From Gluconacetobacter johannae (GTDB taxonomy: Bacteria; Pseudomonadota; Alphaproteobacteria; Acetobacterales; Acetobacteraceae): DNA of 64,000 nt. Positions 46,449-56,230 of the stretch are shown one piece after another. The stretch spans positions 45,052 through 109,051 of the forward strand of contig NZ_BAQK01000013.1 of the NCBI RefSeq assembly GCF_025994435.1. The letters run 5' to 3'. Positions within the stretch are counted from its first letter, which is position 1. Each line of letters opens with the position of its first letter. The position numbers were made by a program, and so were the translations under genes. The notes beneath the pieces were generated by a model, which was given only the letters and a program-made list of their open reading frames with translations, was not told the DNA's origin and searched no databases.

Positions 46449-47182
46449 TGGCCCAGCCCTCCCTTCCTGTCGTCGCCGGCCGGGGCGGCCTGGGGCACGG
46501 CCTCGGCCGTCACCCCGTACGATCCGGGGACCGAAGCGACGTAATAGGATTTGTCCGGTCGGCGGAAACCGCCGAGTTCCGCGACGCCCCGCCCCAGCGG
46601 CAGGGCCATCATCTCGACCGATTCCGCGGCCGTGCGTTCATGCTGGCGGTCGATATTCTGCCGCCGTCCCATCGGGCGCTCGCGCAGGGTCAGCACGATG
46701 GCGCCGATCATGGCCACCAGCAGCACGACGCCGCAGGCTTCGAACAGGAAGACGTAATGGGTATACAGCACGTCCCCCAGCGCCGCCGTGTTGGTCCGGC
46801 CCGGCGCCGGCACCAGATGGGGCACGTCGGCGATGTTGGCCGCGATCCGCCAGTGCCCGAACGCCAGCGCCAGTTCCGCGAACAGCACGCCGCCGACCGC
46901 CGCCCCGAAGGGGGCGTAGCGCTGCAATCCCTCGCGCATCCGGGTGAAGCGCACATCCAGCATCATCACGACGAACAGGAACAGCACCGCGACCGCGCCG
47001 ACATAGACGATGACCAGGATCATCGCCAGGAACTCGGCCCCCGCGATCAGGAACAACCCTGCCGCGTTGAAGAAGGCCAGGATCAGGAACAGAACGGAAT
47101 GGACCGGGTTGCGGGCGCTGACCACCATTCCGGCCGACAGGACCAGCACCGTCGCGAAGACATAGAAGACGATTTGGGTCAT
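46445..47182 (-). CDS. nuoJ: NADH-quinone oxidoreductase subunit J
   Basis: A 245-residue membrane subunit with five helices; LIVYVGAVAVLFLFVVMML carries the pi-bulge helix 3 involved in coupling. The C-terminal cytoplasmic tail (from about residue 175) is longer than in E. coli NuoJ (184 residues) and poorly conserved, with GFRRPDKSYYVAS near its end. It overlaps nuoK by four bases. Confidence 0.95.
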   Translation of the reverse strand: MTQIVFYVFATVLVLSAGMVVSARNPVHSVLFLILAFFNAAGLFLIAGAEFLAMILVIVYVGAVAVLFLFVVMMLDVRFTRMREGLQRYAPFGAAVGGVLFAELALAFGHWRIAANIADVPHLVPAPGRTNTAALGDVLYTHYVFLFEACGVVLLVAMIGAIVLTLRERPMGRRQNIDRQHERTAAESVEMMALPLGRGVAELGGFRRPDKSYYVASVPGSYGVTAEAVPQAAPAGDDRKGGLGQ

Positions 47183-47239
47183 TGTCGCTGACCTTGCTGC
47201 CGCATGGATTTTTCCTCCTCCAGCCGGGGGCCGGATCTC

Positions 47240-47728
47240 TCAACGATAAGGCGCATCGAGTTCCAGCCGCCGCGCCAGGACGCTCTCCCAGCGATCGCCG
47301 TTGGCGAGCAGCTTGTCCTTGTTGTACATGAGCTCCTCCCGCGTTTCGGTCGCGAACTCGTAATTCGGCCCCTCGACGATCGCATCCACCGGGCAGGCTT
47401 CCTCGCACAGGCCGCAATAGATGCATTTCGTCATGTCGATGTCGTAGCGCGTGGTGCGCCGCGACCCGTCGTCACGGGGTTCGGATTCGATGGTGATGGC
47501 TTCCGCCGGGCACGTCGCCTCGCACAGTTTGCAGGCGATGCAGCGTTCCTCGCCATTGGGGTAGCGGCGCAGTGCGTGCTCGCCCCGGAAGCGGGGCGAC
47601 AGCGGCCCCTTTTCGTAAGGATAGTTGATCGTCGCCTTGGGCTTGAAGAAGGCCCGCAGCGTCGCCCCCATCCCGGCCACCAGTTCGGCCAGAAGGAAGG
47701 AACGGACCGTCCGGTCGAGATGTCCCAT
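47240..47728 (-). CDS. nuoI: NADH-quinone oxidoreductase subunit I
   Basis: A 162-residue ferredoxin-like subunit with two 4Fe-4S clusters (N6a, N6b): CIACKLCEATCP (Cys63, 66, 69, 73) and CIYCGLCEEACP (Cys102, 105, 108, 112). It carries electrons toward N2 in NuoB. The ATG at 47728 shares one base with the nuoH stop (TGATG). A 57-bp gap separates it from nuoJ. Confidence 0.97.
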   Translation of the reverse strand: MGHLDRTVRSFLLAELVAGMGATLRAFFKPKATINYPYEKGPLSPRFRGEHALRRYPNGEERCIACKLCEATCPAEAITIESEPRDDGSRRTTRYDIDMTKCIYCGLCEEACPVDAIVEGPNYEFATETREELMYNKDKLLANGDRWESVLARRLELDAPYR

Positions 47729-48753
47729 CAGCTTGCTCCTCCCTGGGGCAGCAGCCCGGTGGCCAGCAGGAAGCCTGCCGTCAGCACCATCCAGACCAGC
47801 GAGAACGGAAGGAACACCTTCCATCCCAGCCGCATGAGCTGGTCGTAGCGGTAGCGCGGGAACGTCGCGCGCACCCAGATGAAGACGAACAGGCAGAACA
47901 GGATTTTCGCGATCAGCCACAGCGGCCCCGGAATCCAGGTGAATGGCGCAAGCCCCACCGGCGGCAGCCAGCCGCCCAGGAACAGGATGCTGACCATGCC
48001 CGACATCAGGAACATGTTGGCGTATTCGCCAAGGAAGAACAGGCCGAAGGCCAGCGCCGAATATTCGACGAAGAAGCCGGCCACCAGCTCGCTCTCGCCT
48101 TCGGGCAGATCAAACGGCGCGCGGTTGGTTTCCGCCAGCGCCGAAATGAAGAAGACGATGAACATCGGAAACATCGGCAGGCAGAACCAGACATGGCGCT
48201 GCGCCAGCACGATGTCGTTCAGGTTCAGGCTGCCGACCGCCAGCAGGACCGAGACGATGACCAGGCCGATCGAGACCTCGTACGACACCATCTGCGCCGC
48301 CGATCGCAGGCCGCCGAGGAAGGCGTATTTCGAATTGGACGCCCACCCCGCGATCAGGATTCCGTAGACCCCCAGCGACGAGATCGCCAACAGGTACAGG
48401 ATGCCCACATTGATGTTCGCCACCGCCCAGCCGTTGTTGGTGGGAATGACCGCCCATGCGACCATCGCCAGCGAGAAGGTCAGGAACGGCGCGAACAGGA
48501 ACAGAAACCGGTTCGCCCCGGACGGGATCACCGTTTCCTTGGTTATCATCTTGATCGCGTCGGCAAAGGCCTGGAGCACCCCGAACGGGCCGTTCACGTT
48601 CGGCCCCTTGCGAAGCTGCATCGCAGCCATGACCTTGCGCTCGGCCAGGGTCAGGTACGCCACCCCCAGCAGCAGGGGCACCAGGACCGCCAGGGCCTCG
48701 AGGACCGTCAGAATAACCTGGCCGATCAGGGTGTGCAGAAAGAAATGCGCCAC
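47728..48753 (-). CDS. nuoH: NADH-quinone oxidoreductase subunit H
   Basis: A 341-residue membrane subunit with eight helices, which forms the base of the quinone site and the E-channel. AERKVMAAMQLRKGPNVNGPFG, YALLGGLRSAAQMVSYE (read as YAFLGG here) and FDLPEGESELVAG are hallmark loops. It joins the peripheral arm to the membrane arm. It overlaps nuoI by one base. Confidence 0.97.
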   Translation of the reverse strand: MAHFFLHTLIGQVILTVLEALAVLVPLLLGVAYLTLAERKVMAAMQLRKGPNVNGPFGVLQAFADAIKMITKETVIPSGANRFLFLFAPFLTFSLAMVAWAVIPTNNGWAVANINVGILYLLAISSLGVYGILIAGWASNSKYAFLGGLRSAAQMVSYEVSIGLVIVSVLLAVGSLNLNDIVLAQRHVWFCLPMFPMFIVFFISALAETNRAPFDLPEGESELVAGFFVEYSALAFGLFFLGEYANMFLMSGMVSILFLGGWLPPVGLAPFTWIPGPLWLIAKILFCLFVFIWVRATFPRYRYDQLMRLGWKVFLPFSLVWMVLTAGFLLATGLLPQGGAS

Positions 48754-48759
48754 GTCGCC

Positions 48760-50829
48760 TTACTCCGCCGCCACCGTCCGGGGATGGACATAGATCCGCG
48801 AACATTCGCCCATCGTCGGGCTGGCCCGGCAGATGGGGTTGGTCTGATAATAATCGTCGATCACCGGCTGGAACGGCGCCGGCGACACGGCGGCCGGGTC
48901 GCCGGCCGGCCCCGTCAGGTCGGACACGCCGGCCACGTCACGGCCGCCGATGACGCGGAAGACCGGGTTGGCCGCCGCCAGGCGGTCCCGCAGGGCCTCG
49001 AGCGTGTCGTAGGGCAGCGTCTTGCCGACGACCTCGGAAAACGCCCGCAGGATCCGCCAGTCCTCGCGCGCGTCGCCCGGCGGCATGACCGCGCGGAACG
49101 ATCGCTGGACCCGCCCCTCGGTATTCACATAGGTGCCCGATTTCTCGGCGAAGCTGGCGCCGGGCAGGATCACGTCGGCCCGCGCGGCGGCGGCGTCGCC
49201 GTGATGCCCCTGGTAGACGACGAAGGTCTGCGCGCCGATCTGCGCCGTATGGAATTCATCGGCGCCCAGCAGCCACAGCACGTCCACGCCGCCGCTCATC
49301 ATGCCCGCGGCGCTGCGTCCGCCCGAACCGGGCAGCAGGCCCAGGTCCAGGCCCGCCACGCGGCTGGCGGCGGTGTGCAGGACGTTGAAGCCGTTCCAGT
49401 CCGGCCCGACTGCCCCGACCTCCACCGCCAGCGCCCAGCAGGCCGCCAGGATCGCCCGCGCGTCCTCGCGTACCAGCGCACCGTGGCCGACGATCATCAT
49501 CGGCCGCTTCGCCGCCTTCAGCACGTCGGCGAACGGATGGCTGCCGCTCCGCAGGTCGGCCAGGATGCCAGGCCCGTCACCCAGGATCTCGGCACGATAA
49601 GTCGGATCGGCGGTCGGCTCCCCGATCATCCCGATCGGGAAGCCGCCCCGCCCGGCGGCGACGAACCGCTTGCGGATCCGGGCATTGAGCACCGGCGCCT
49701 CCTGCCGGGGGACCGATCCCACGATCAGCAGGGCGTCCGCCTCCTCGATCCCGGCGATGCCGCTGCCGAACGTATAGAATTCCCGGCGGGACACGTCGTA
49801 CTGTGCGCCGTCCTGGCGGCAGTCGACGTTGGACGACCCCAGCGCCGTCATCAGGTCCTTCAGCGCCAGCATGCTTTCGGCATCGCACAGATCACCGACG
49901 ATCGCGCCGATCCGCTCGCCCGCCACGCCATCCAGCCGGCGTCCGATCGCGACGAACGCATCCTGCCACGAGACGGGTTGCAGCTTGCCGTGGACGCGCA
50001 CCCACGGGCGGTCCAGCCGCCGATGCTTCAGCCCGTCCATCGCGAAGCGGCCCTTGTCGGCCAGCCACTCCTCGTTCACCTCGTCATTGACGCGGGGCAC
50101 GATACGCAGCACGGCGCTGCCACGGACGTGCAGGCTGGTATTGGTGCCGACGGCGTCGAACACGTCGATCGAATCGGTCCTCTTCAGCTCCCACGGGCGG
50201 GCGGTGAAGGCATAGGGCTTGGAGGTCAGCGCGCCGACCGGGCAGATGTCGATCAAATTCCCCGACAGTTCCGAGGTCAGGGCCTTTTCGACATAGTTGG
50301 TGATTTCCATGTTTTCGCCGCGCGACACGGCGCCCAGTTCGGGCACGCCCGCGATCTCGGTCGCGAAACGGACGCAGCGCGTGCACTGGATGCAGCGCGT
50401 CATCACCGTCTTGACCAGCGGGCCGAGATATTTGTCCGTCACCGCCCGCTTGGCTTCCTGGTAGCGCGAATGGTCCGCGCCATAGCCGAACGCCTGGTCC
50501 TGCAGATCGCACTCGCCGCCCTGGTCGCAGATCGGACAATCCAGCGGATGGTTGATGAGCAGGAATTCCATCACCGCGCGCCGCGCCTTGCGGACGATTT
50601 CGGTGTCGGTCAGGATTTCCATCCCTTCCGCCACCGGAAAGCCGCAGGACGCCACGGGCTTGGGCGCACGCACCACCTGCACCAGGCACATGCGGCAATT
50701 GCCCGCGACCGACAGCCGTTCGTGGAAACAGAAACGCGGGATTTCCTTGCCCGCGGCCTCGCACGCCTGCAGCGCGCTGGACCCGTTGGGAACCTCCACC
50801 TGGATTCCGTCGACGGTAACCTTCACCAT
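48760..50829 (-). CDS. nuoG: NADH-quinone oxidoreductase subunit G
   Basis: 689 residues. The N-terminal 2Fe-2S (N1b) ligands are Cys34, 45, 48 and 62. HPLDCPICDQGGECDLQD holds the N5 cluster with its His ligand, and CIQCTRCVRF with CPVGAL binds N4. A large molybdopterin-oxidoreductase-like domain that has lost its cofactor follows. The ATG at 50829 is right after nuoF (5-bp gap); the upstream extension in frame is antisense-like. Confidence 0.96.
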   Translation of the reverse strand: MVKVTVDGIQVEVPNGSSALQACEAAGKEIPRFCFHERLSVAGNCRMCLVQVVRAPKPVASCGFPVAEGMEILTDTEIVRKARRAVMEFLLINHPLDCPICDQGGECDLQDQAFGYGADHSRYQEAKRAVTDKYLGPLVKTVMTRCIQCTRCVRFATEIAGVPELGAVSRGENMEITNYVEKALTSELSGNLIDICPVGALTSKPYAFTARPWELKRTDSIDVFDAVGTNTSLHVRGSAVLRIVPRVNDEVNEEWLADKGRFAMDGLKHRRLDRPWVRVHGKLQPVSWQDAFVAIGRRLDGVAGERIGAIVGDLCDAESMLALKDLMTALGSSNVDCRQDGAQYDVSRREFYTFGSGIAGIEEADALLIVGSVPRQEAPVLNARIRKRFVAAGRGGFPIGMIGEPTADPTYRAEILGDGPGILADLRSGSHPFADVLKAAKRPMMIVGHGALVREDARAILAACWALAVEVGAVGPDWNGFNVLHTAASRVAGLDLGLLPGSGGRSAAGMMSGGVDVLWLLGADEFHTAQIGAQTFVVYQGHHGDAAAARADVILPGASFAEKSGTYVNTEGRVQRSFRAVMPPGDAREDWRILRAFSEVVGKTLPYDTLEALRDRLAAANPVFRVIGGRDVAGVSDLTGPAGDPAAVSPAPFQPVIDDYYQTNPICRASPTMGECSRIYVHPRTVAAE

Positions 50830-50834
50830 CGCCC

Positions 50835-52160
50835 TTACTCCGCCGCCACGGGGATGCCGAGCGGCACTTGCGTGATCTGGCCGCCACCATGGGCGGCCTT
50901 GTAGGCCCGGATCCGATCTTCCATCACCGGGCGGAAATGCCGGATCAGGCCCTGGATCGGCCATGCCGCCGCGTCGCCCAGGGCGCAGATCGTATGACCC
51001 TCGACCTGGCGCGTGACCTGTTCGAGCATGTCGATTTCCTCGAGTTCCGCGCGTCCCTCGACCATCCGCTGCATGACGCGCATCATCCAGCCCGTCCCCT
51101 CGCGGCAGGGCGTGCACTGGCCGCAGCTTTCATGCTTGAAGAATTGCGAGAAGCGGGCGATGGCGCGAATGATGTCGGTGGATTTGTCCATGACGATCAT
51201 GCAGGCCGTGCCCAGGCCCGACCGTTCGGCGCGCAGGCTGTCAAAATCCATCAGCACCGTCTCGCAGACCGCTTTCGGCAGGACGGGGACCGAGCAGCCG
51301 CCGGGAATGACGGCCAGCAGATTGTCCCAGCCGCCACGCACGCCGCCGCCATGCTTTTCGATGATGTCCTTCAGCGGAACGCCCAGTTCCTCCTCGAACA
51401 CGCAGGGCGTGTTGACGTGGCCCGAGATGGCCATCAGCTTGGTGCCCGCGTTGTTCGGACGGCCCAGCGAGGAAAACCACGTCGCGCCGCGCCGCAGGAT
51501 GGTGGACGCGACCGAGATGCTTTCCACGTTGTTCACCGTGGTCGGGCATCCATACAGCCCCATCGCCGCCGGAAAAGGCGGCTTCATCCGGGGCTGGCCC
51601 TTCTTGCCTTCCAGGCTTTCCAGCAGCGCGGTTTCCTCGCCGCAGATATAGGCGCCGGCGCCGCGATGAATGTAGAAATCGAAATCCCAGCCCGATCCGG
51701 CTGCGTTCCTGCCGATCAGGCCGGCCGCGTAGGCCTCGTCGATCGCAATCTGCAGATGCCGGGCCTCGTTGAAGAACTCGCCACGAATATAGATATAGGC
51801 CGTATGCGCGCCCATCGCGAACGAGGCGATCAGCGCGCTTTCGATCAGCTTGTGCGGCTCGTGCCGCAGGATCTCGCGGTCCTTGCAGGTGCCCGGTTCG
51901 GATTCGTCGCCGTTAATCACCAGATAATGCGGGCGGCCGTCCGAAGCCTTGGGCATGAACGACCATTTCACACCGGTCGGAAAGCCCGCCCCGCCCCGCC
52001 CGCGCAGGCCCGACGCCTTCATTTCATTGACGATCGCATCCCGGCCACGGGCCAGGATCGCCGCCGTGTCGGCCCAGTCCCCCCGCTGGCGCGCGCCGGC
52101 AAGACGCCAGTCGTGCTGGCCGTAGAGGTTGGTGAAGATCCGGTCCTTGTCCTGAAGCAT
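50835..52160 (-). CDS. nuoF: NADH-quinone oxidoreductase subunit F
   Basis: A 441-residue NADH-binding flavoprotein. GLRGRGGAGFPTG and IYIRGEF bind NADH/FMN, and CGQCTPCREG supplies three of four ligands of the N3 4Fe-4S cluster. The ATG at 52160 follows GGGAGAGACGGG, a better start than the GTG at 52175 that abuts the nuoE stop. It works with NuoE and NuoG as the NADH dehydrogenase module. Confidence 0.96.
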   Translation of the reverse strand: MLQDKDRIFTNLYGQHDWRLAGARQRGDWADTAAILARGRDAIVNEMKASGLRGRGGAGFPTGVKWSFMPKASDGRPHYLVINGDESEPGTCKDREILRHEPHKLIESALIASFAMGAHTAYIYIRGEFFNEARHLQIAIDEAYAAGLIGRNAAGSGWDFDFYIHRGAGAYICGEETALLESLEGKKGQPRMKPPFPAAMGLYGCPTTVNNVESISVASTILRRGATWFSSLGRPNNAGTKLMAISGHVNTPCVFEEELGVPLKDIIEKHGGGVRGGWDNLLAVIPGGCSVPVLPKAVCETVLMDFDSLRAERSGLGTACMIVMDKSTDIIRAIARFSQFFKHESCGQCTPCREGTGWMMRVMQRMVEGRAELEEIDMLEQVTRQVEGHTICALGDAAAWPIQGLIRHFRPVMEDRIRAYKAAHGGGQITQVPLGIPVAAE

Positions 52161-52175
52161 TCCCGTCTCTCCCAC

Positions 52176-52814
52176 TCAGCCCGGCTCTGCCGGACTGTCT
52201 GTCAGCGTCTTGCGCCCACCCGCCGGGGCAGAGTCCAGGCGGTCGATCGTCGGGCCAGGCGTCGGCCGTTCGCCCCGGCGCAGCGCCTCGATCAGTTCGA
52301 CCGTGCGCGGCCCGTCCAGATCTTCGTAGAAATCATCATCAACTTGCAGGACAGGCGCATTGGAACACGCGCCGAGGCATTCGACCTCGGTCAGCGTGAA
52401 CAGCCCGTCCGCGCTCGATTGACCGAAGGCCGCAATGCCGGTCGCCTTCTTGCAGGCCGCGACCACATCGTCGGACCCGCGCAGCCAGCACGACGTGGTC
52501 GTGCAGACCTGCAGATGGTAGCGGCCGATCGGCCGGGTGTTGAACATCAGGTAGAAGGTCGCAACCTCGTAGACCCGGATCGGCGCGACCTCCAGCCGCC
52601 GGGCGATCTCGTCCATCGCCACGCGCGGCACCCAGGCGCTGCCGGTCAGGCGGCCCATCTGCTTCTGCGCGACATACAGCAGCGGCAGCGTGCCGCTGGC
52701 CTTCCGTTCGGCCGGGTATTTGGCCAGGATGGTCGCAATCTCCGCCTCGCTTTCCTCGTCGAAGGCGAAGGAAGCGGGCTGCTCGATCTGGTCTATGGGG
52801 GAATGAGCGGACAT
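52176..52814 (-). CDS. nuoE: NADH-quinone oxidoreductase subunit E
   Basis: A 212-residue thioredoxin-like subunit. The N1a 2Fe-2S ligands are in CTTTSCWLRG and ECLGACSNAP. The ATG at 52814 is 5 bp after the nuoD stop. The C-terminal 40 residues are Pro/Arg-rich and extend beyond the E. coli protein, as in other alphaproteobacteria. Confidence 0.96.
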   Translation of the reverse strand: MSAHSPIDQIEQPASFAFDEESEAEIATILAKYPAERKASGTLPLLYVAQKQMGRLTGSAWVPRVAMDEIARRLEVAPIRVYEVATFYLMFNTRPIGRYHLQVCTTTSCWLRGSDDVVAACKKATGIAAFGQSSADGLFTLTEVECLGACSNAPVLQVDDDFYEDLDGPRTVELIEALRRGERPTPGPTIDRLDSAPAGGRKTLTDSPAEPG

Positions 52815-52819
52815 CTCTT

Positions 52820-54070
52820 TCACCTGTCTATCTCGCCGAACACCAGGTCGAGCGAGCCGATGATCGCGACGGCGTCCGCCAGCATGTGGCGACGCGACAT
52901 CTCGTCGATCGCCTGCAGATGGGCAAAGCCGGTCGGCCGGATCTTGCATCGGTAGGGGCGGTTGCTGCCGTCGGCCACCAGATAGACGCCGAACTCGCCC
53001 TTCGGGCTTTCGACCGCCGTGTAGGTGGCGCCGGGCGGGACGTGATACCCCTCGGTGAACAGCTTGAAATGATGGATCAGCGCTTCCATCGAGCGCTTCA
53101 TCTCGCGCCGGGGCGGCGGCGTGATCTTGTGATCCTGGATCTTGATCGGGCCGGGCCGCATCCGGGCCAGGCATTGTTCGACGATCCGCACGCTCTCGCG
53201 CATTTCGGCGACGCGGATCAGATAGCGGTCATAACAATCGCCCTGGCGCGTGACAGGGATATTGAATTCGACCTTGTCGTAATTGTCATACGGCTGGGCC
53301 CGCCGCAGGTCCCACGGCACGCCCGAGGCGCGCAGGCACGGGCCGCTGAAACCCCACGACAGCGCCTGTTCCGTCGTGAACACGCCGATGCCGACCGTCC
53401 GCTGTTTCCAGATCCGGTTATTGGTCAGCAGGCCTTCCAGATCGTCGATCCATTTCGGGAACTGCCGCGCCCATTCGCCGATCCGCTCCTCCAGCCCTGC
53501 CGGCAGGTCGCGCGCGACGCCGCCGGGGCGGAAATAATTGGCATGAAAGCGCGCGCCCGACGCCGCCTCGTAGAATTCGATCAGCTTCTCGCGTTCCTCA
53601 TATCCCCACAGGGCCGGGGTCAGGGCGCCGCAATCCAGCCCGAACGAGGTCAGGTTGAGGATATGGTTCAGGATTCGCGTCAGTTCCGCGAACATCACCC
53701 GAATCCATTTCGCACGGTCCGGGATGTCGATCCCCAGCAGCTTCTCGGTCGCCAGGGCGAAAGCCTGCTCCTCGCACATGGGCGAGACGTAATCGAGACG
53801 ATCGAAATAGGGCAGCGCCTTCGGGTAGGTCTTGTACTCGATCAGCTTTTCCGTGCCGCGATGCAGCAGGCCGATATGCGGAATGGCGCGGGCGACGACC
53901 TCGCCTTCCATTTCCAGCACCAGGCGCAGCACGCCGTGGGCGGACGGATGCTGCGGGCCGAAATTCAGGGCATGGGAATCGATCTCGACCGTGCGGGTCT
54001 CGGCCCCGGCGGCCGCATCGGCCGGCAGCAGGGTCTCCGGGATATCCTTGTGAAGGACAATGTCGCTCAT
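52820..54070 (-). CDS. nuoD: NADH-quinone oxidoreductase subunit D (49-kDa)
   Basis: A 416-residue subunit derived from NiFe-hydrogenase large subunits. NFGPQHPSAHGVLRLVLEM lines the quinone site (the conserved His is in HPSAHG), and the YLSPMCEEQAFALA-type segment reads YVSPMCEEQ here. It ends in DLVFGEIDR as usual. Separate nuoC and nuoD genes are present, unlike the fused E. coli form. Confidence 0.97.
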   Translation of the reverse strand: MSDIVLHKDIPETLLPADAAAGAETRTVEIDSHALNFGPQHPSAHGVLRLVLEMEGEVVARAIPHIGLLHRGTEKLIEYKTYPKALPYFDRLDYVSPMCEEQAFALATEKLLGIDIPDRAKWIRVMFAELTRILNHILNLTSFGLDCGALTPALWGYEEREKLIEFYEAASGARFHANYFRPGGVARDLPAGLEERIGEWARQFPKWIDDLEGLLTNNRIWKQRTVGIGVFTTEQALSWGFSGPCLRASGVPWDLRRAQPYDNYDKVEFNIPVTRQGDCYDRYLIRVAEMRESVRIVEQCLARMRPGPIKIQDHKITPPPRREMKRSMEALIHHFKLFTEGYHVPPGATYTAVESPKGEFGVYLVADGSNRPYRCKIRPTGFAHLQAIDEMSRRHMLADAVAIIGSLDLVFGEIDR

Positions 54071-54101
54071 CGTCCGGCTCCCTTCGGCTTGGGTGTCCCG
54101 A

Positions 54102-54767
54102 TCATCGCGGCAACTTCAGTCCCTGACGGGTTTCATGCGCCTTCTCGTCGCCCGGAAGGGTCAGGATGCCTTCCCAGGGCGATTCGAAATCGAAATTGCG
54201 GAAATCCTGCGTCAGCTTGACCGGCTCGTAGACCACCTGCCGGCGGTCCTCGTCGTACCGCACCTCGACATAGCCGGTCAGCGGGAAATCCTTCCGCAGC
54301 GGATGCCCCTCGAATCCGTAGTCGGTCAGGATGCGGCGCAGGTCCGGCTGGCCCGAGAACAGGACGCCGAACATGTCGTAGCACTCGCGCTCCCACCACG
54401 TGGCCGCGGCCCACAGCAGATGGACCGACGGCACCGGCGACGTCTCGTCGGCCGTGACGATCACCCGAATCCGGTGGTTACGCGACACCGACAGCAGATT
54501 GTAGACGATGTCGAATCGCTCGGCCCGTTCGGGGAAATCCACCCCGCACAGGTCCATCATCTGCTCGCACGCATAGCGCGGATCGTCGCGCAGCAGGGTC
54601 ATCAGCCCGATCAGGCGATCGCGCGTGGTGCGTACGACCAGTTCCCCCCCCTCGATCGCCGCCGACCGGATGCCCGGCACGGCGGTGGACAGGGCGAACG
54701 CCAGGGACCCCAGGGCCCCGCGTGCCCGGGTCGCCCCGGACACCAGATCGTTTCCGGTATCAGCCAC
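54102..54767 (-). CDS. nuoC: NADH-quinone oxidoreductase subunit C (30-kDa)
   Basis: 221 residues. The family signature is in ATWWERECYDMFGVLF, followed by HPLRKDFPLTGYVEVRYDE. It packs on NuoD. It overlaps nuoB by 8 bp and is followed by nuoD after 31 bp. Confidence 0.97.
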   Translation of the reverse strand: MADTGNDLVSGATRARGALGSLAFALSTAVPGIRSAAIEGGELVVRTTRDRLIGLMTLLRDDPRYACEQMMDLCGVDFPERAERFDIVYNLLSVSRNHRIRVIVTADETSPVPSVHLLWAAATWWERECYDMFGVLFSGQPDLRRILTDYGFEGHPLRKDFPLTGYVEVRYDEDRRQVVYEPVKLTQDFRNFDFESPWEGILTLPGDEKAHETRQGLKLPR

Positions 54768-55335
54768 GGAGAATCGTCCCTGTCCTGCGGATTTTCTTCT
54801 GCAATTGCAGGATGCCGTAGATCAGGGCCTCGGCCGTCGGCGGACAGCCTGGGACATAGACATCCACCGGAACGATCCGGTCGCATCCGCGCACCACGGA
54901 ATAGGAATAATGGTAATAGCCGCCACCGTTGGCGCACGACCCCATCGAGATGACCCAGCGCGGCTCGGCCATCTGGTCGTAGACCCGGCGCAGGGCCGGC
55001 GCCATCTTGTTGGTCAGCGTGCCGGCGACGATCATGACGTCCGACTGGCGTGGCGACCCGCGCGGGATGATGCCCATCCGGTCCAGGTCGTAGCGCGGCA
55101 TGTAGGCGTGGATCATCTCCACCGCGCAGCAGGCCAGGCCGAAGGACATCGGCCACAGGCTACCGGTCCGTCCCCAGTTCACCAGCTTGTCGAGATTGGC
55201 GACGACAAAGCCCTTTTCGGTGATCTCGCCGGTGATGCCCTTGATGACGGCGTCCTGTTCCTGCCCCGGCGGCAGCATTTCCCGGTTCCAGGCGATGGCG
55301 TCCTGCCCCTCGCCTGTCGCTGTGGCGGCACTCAT
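54760..55335 (-). CDS. nuoB: NADH-quinone oxidoreductase subunit B
   Basis: A 191-residue subunit that holds cluster N2, the last in the chain before quinone. Ligands are the tandem cysteines in GLACCAVEM, GSCANGGG and VPGCPPTAEAL. The ATG at 55335 has AAGGAG ten bases upstream; the GTG at 55356 lies before that site and is unlikely. Confidence 0.97.
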   Translation of the reverse strand: MSAATATGEGQDAIAWNREMLPPGQEQDAVIKGITGEITEKGFVVANLDKLVNWGRTGSLWPMSFGLACCAVEMIHAYMPRYDLDRMGIIPRGSPRQSDVMIVAGTLTNKMAPALRRVYDQMAEPRWVISMGSCANGGGYYHYSYSVVRGCDRIVPVDVYVPGCPPTAEALIYGILQLQKKIRRTGTILRG

Positions 55336-55360
55336 ACGCGTCTCTCCTTCCCGCACGTCC

Positions 55361-55726
55361 TCAATCCCAGTCCAATGCGCCCTTGCACCATTCGTAGATG
55401 AACCCGACCGTCAGAATGCCCAGGAACCCCATCATGGACAGGAAGCCGAACAGGCCGATCCGCGACAGGCTGACCGCCCAGGGAAACAGGAAGGCGACCT
55501 CGAGGTCGAAGATGATGAACAGGATCGCCACAAGGTAGAAGCGCACGTCGAAACGACGCCGCGCGTCGTCGAAGGCCTCGAATCCGCATTCATAGGCGGA
55601 CACCTTCTCGGCGTAGGGCTTCTGGTGCCCGAACAACAGGGAACTGCCCAGCATCGCGCCGGCAATGACAACGGCGATCACAGCGAAGACAAGGATCGGA
55701 AAGTAATCCGCAATGACGGACTGCAT
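55361..55726 (-). CDS. nuoA: NADH-quinone oxidoreductase subunit A
   Basis: A 121-residue subunit with three helices. The conserved loop YECGFEAFDDARRRFDVRFYLVA (in parts) with its Cys and the helix-2 FIIFDLEVAFLFPW acidic pair are clear. The ATG at 55726 follows GGGGAAG; the longer frame has no support. It is the first gene of the nuo operon; a promoter could not be pinned down in 55727-55980. Confidence 0.96.
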   Translation of the reverse strand: MQSVIADYFPILVFAVIAVVIAGAMLGSSLLFGHQKPYAEKVSAYECGFEAFDDARRRFDVRFYLVAILFIIFDLEVAFLFPWAVSLSRIGLFGFLSMMGFLGILTVGFIYEWCKGALDWD

Positions 55727-55980
55727 GATGCTTCCCCTGACTGGTGGCACGCCATTCGGCGTCATGACGAAACAGGGCTTCGACATGCAGGAAGGTTAGA
55801 CCCAACCTTCCGGTGCGACTATGTGCGATGCACCATGAAGACAGGAACATTACCGTGATGACGGGAAACACCACATGGATACGGGCGTTAACGGCGAATT
55901 ACTTTCACCGGCCCAAGATTTTCATGTGATTATTGATGCGGAAACTGAATTTCCGGTATTACGGTCGTGAAGAACGACCG

Positions 55981-56057
<77 letters not shown>

Positions 56058-56072
56058 GAAGGCGTGAGGCGG

Positions 56073-56101
56073 TCTTTAGCCATCCCCCCCGACCACGTCA
56101 A
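56073..56101 (-). promoter_or_regulatory. promoter of tRNA-Asp
   Basis: -35 TTGACG (56096-56101), 17-bp spacer that contains a run of seven Gs, -10 TAAAGA (56073-56078). It sits in the 68-bp gap behind tRNA-Val(UAC). Confidence 0.7.
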
Positions 56102-56125
56102 CCGACGCACCGGAAGTTTTTGGCG

Positions 56126-56200
56126 TGGTGGGCGATGACGGGATCGAACCGCCGACCCTCTCGGTGTAAACGAGACGCTCTACCGCTGAGCTAATCGCCC
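56126..56200 (-). tRNA. tRNA-Val(UAC)
   Basis: A 75-nt cloverleaf with encoded CCA (56126-56128), acceptor GGGCGAT/ATCGCCC, anticodon loop TTTACAC (TAC) and T-arm GGCGGTTCGATCCCGTC. It reads GUA and, by wobble, GUG. It is the third valine isoacceptor in the window. Confidence 0.95.
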
Positions 56201-56230
56201 GCAGACGCGGTCTGTACAACAACATCCAGA

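Noticed and set aside
55590..55874. Small minus-strand frame upstream of nuoA
   Set aside because: It overlaps nuoA in another frame and has no ribosome site or similarity.
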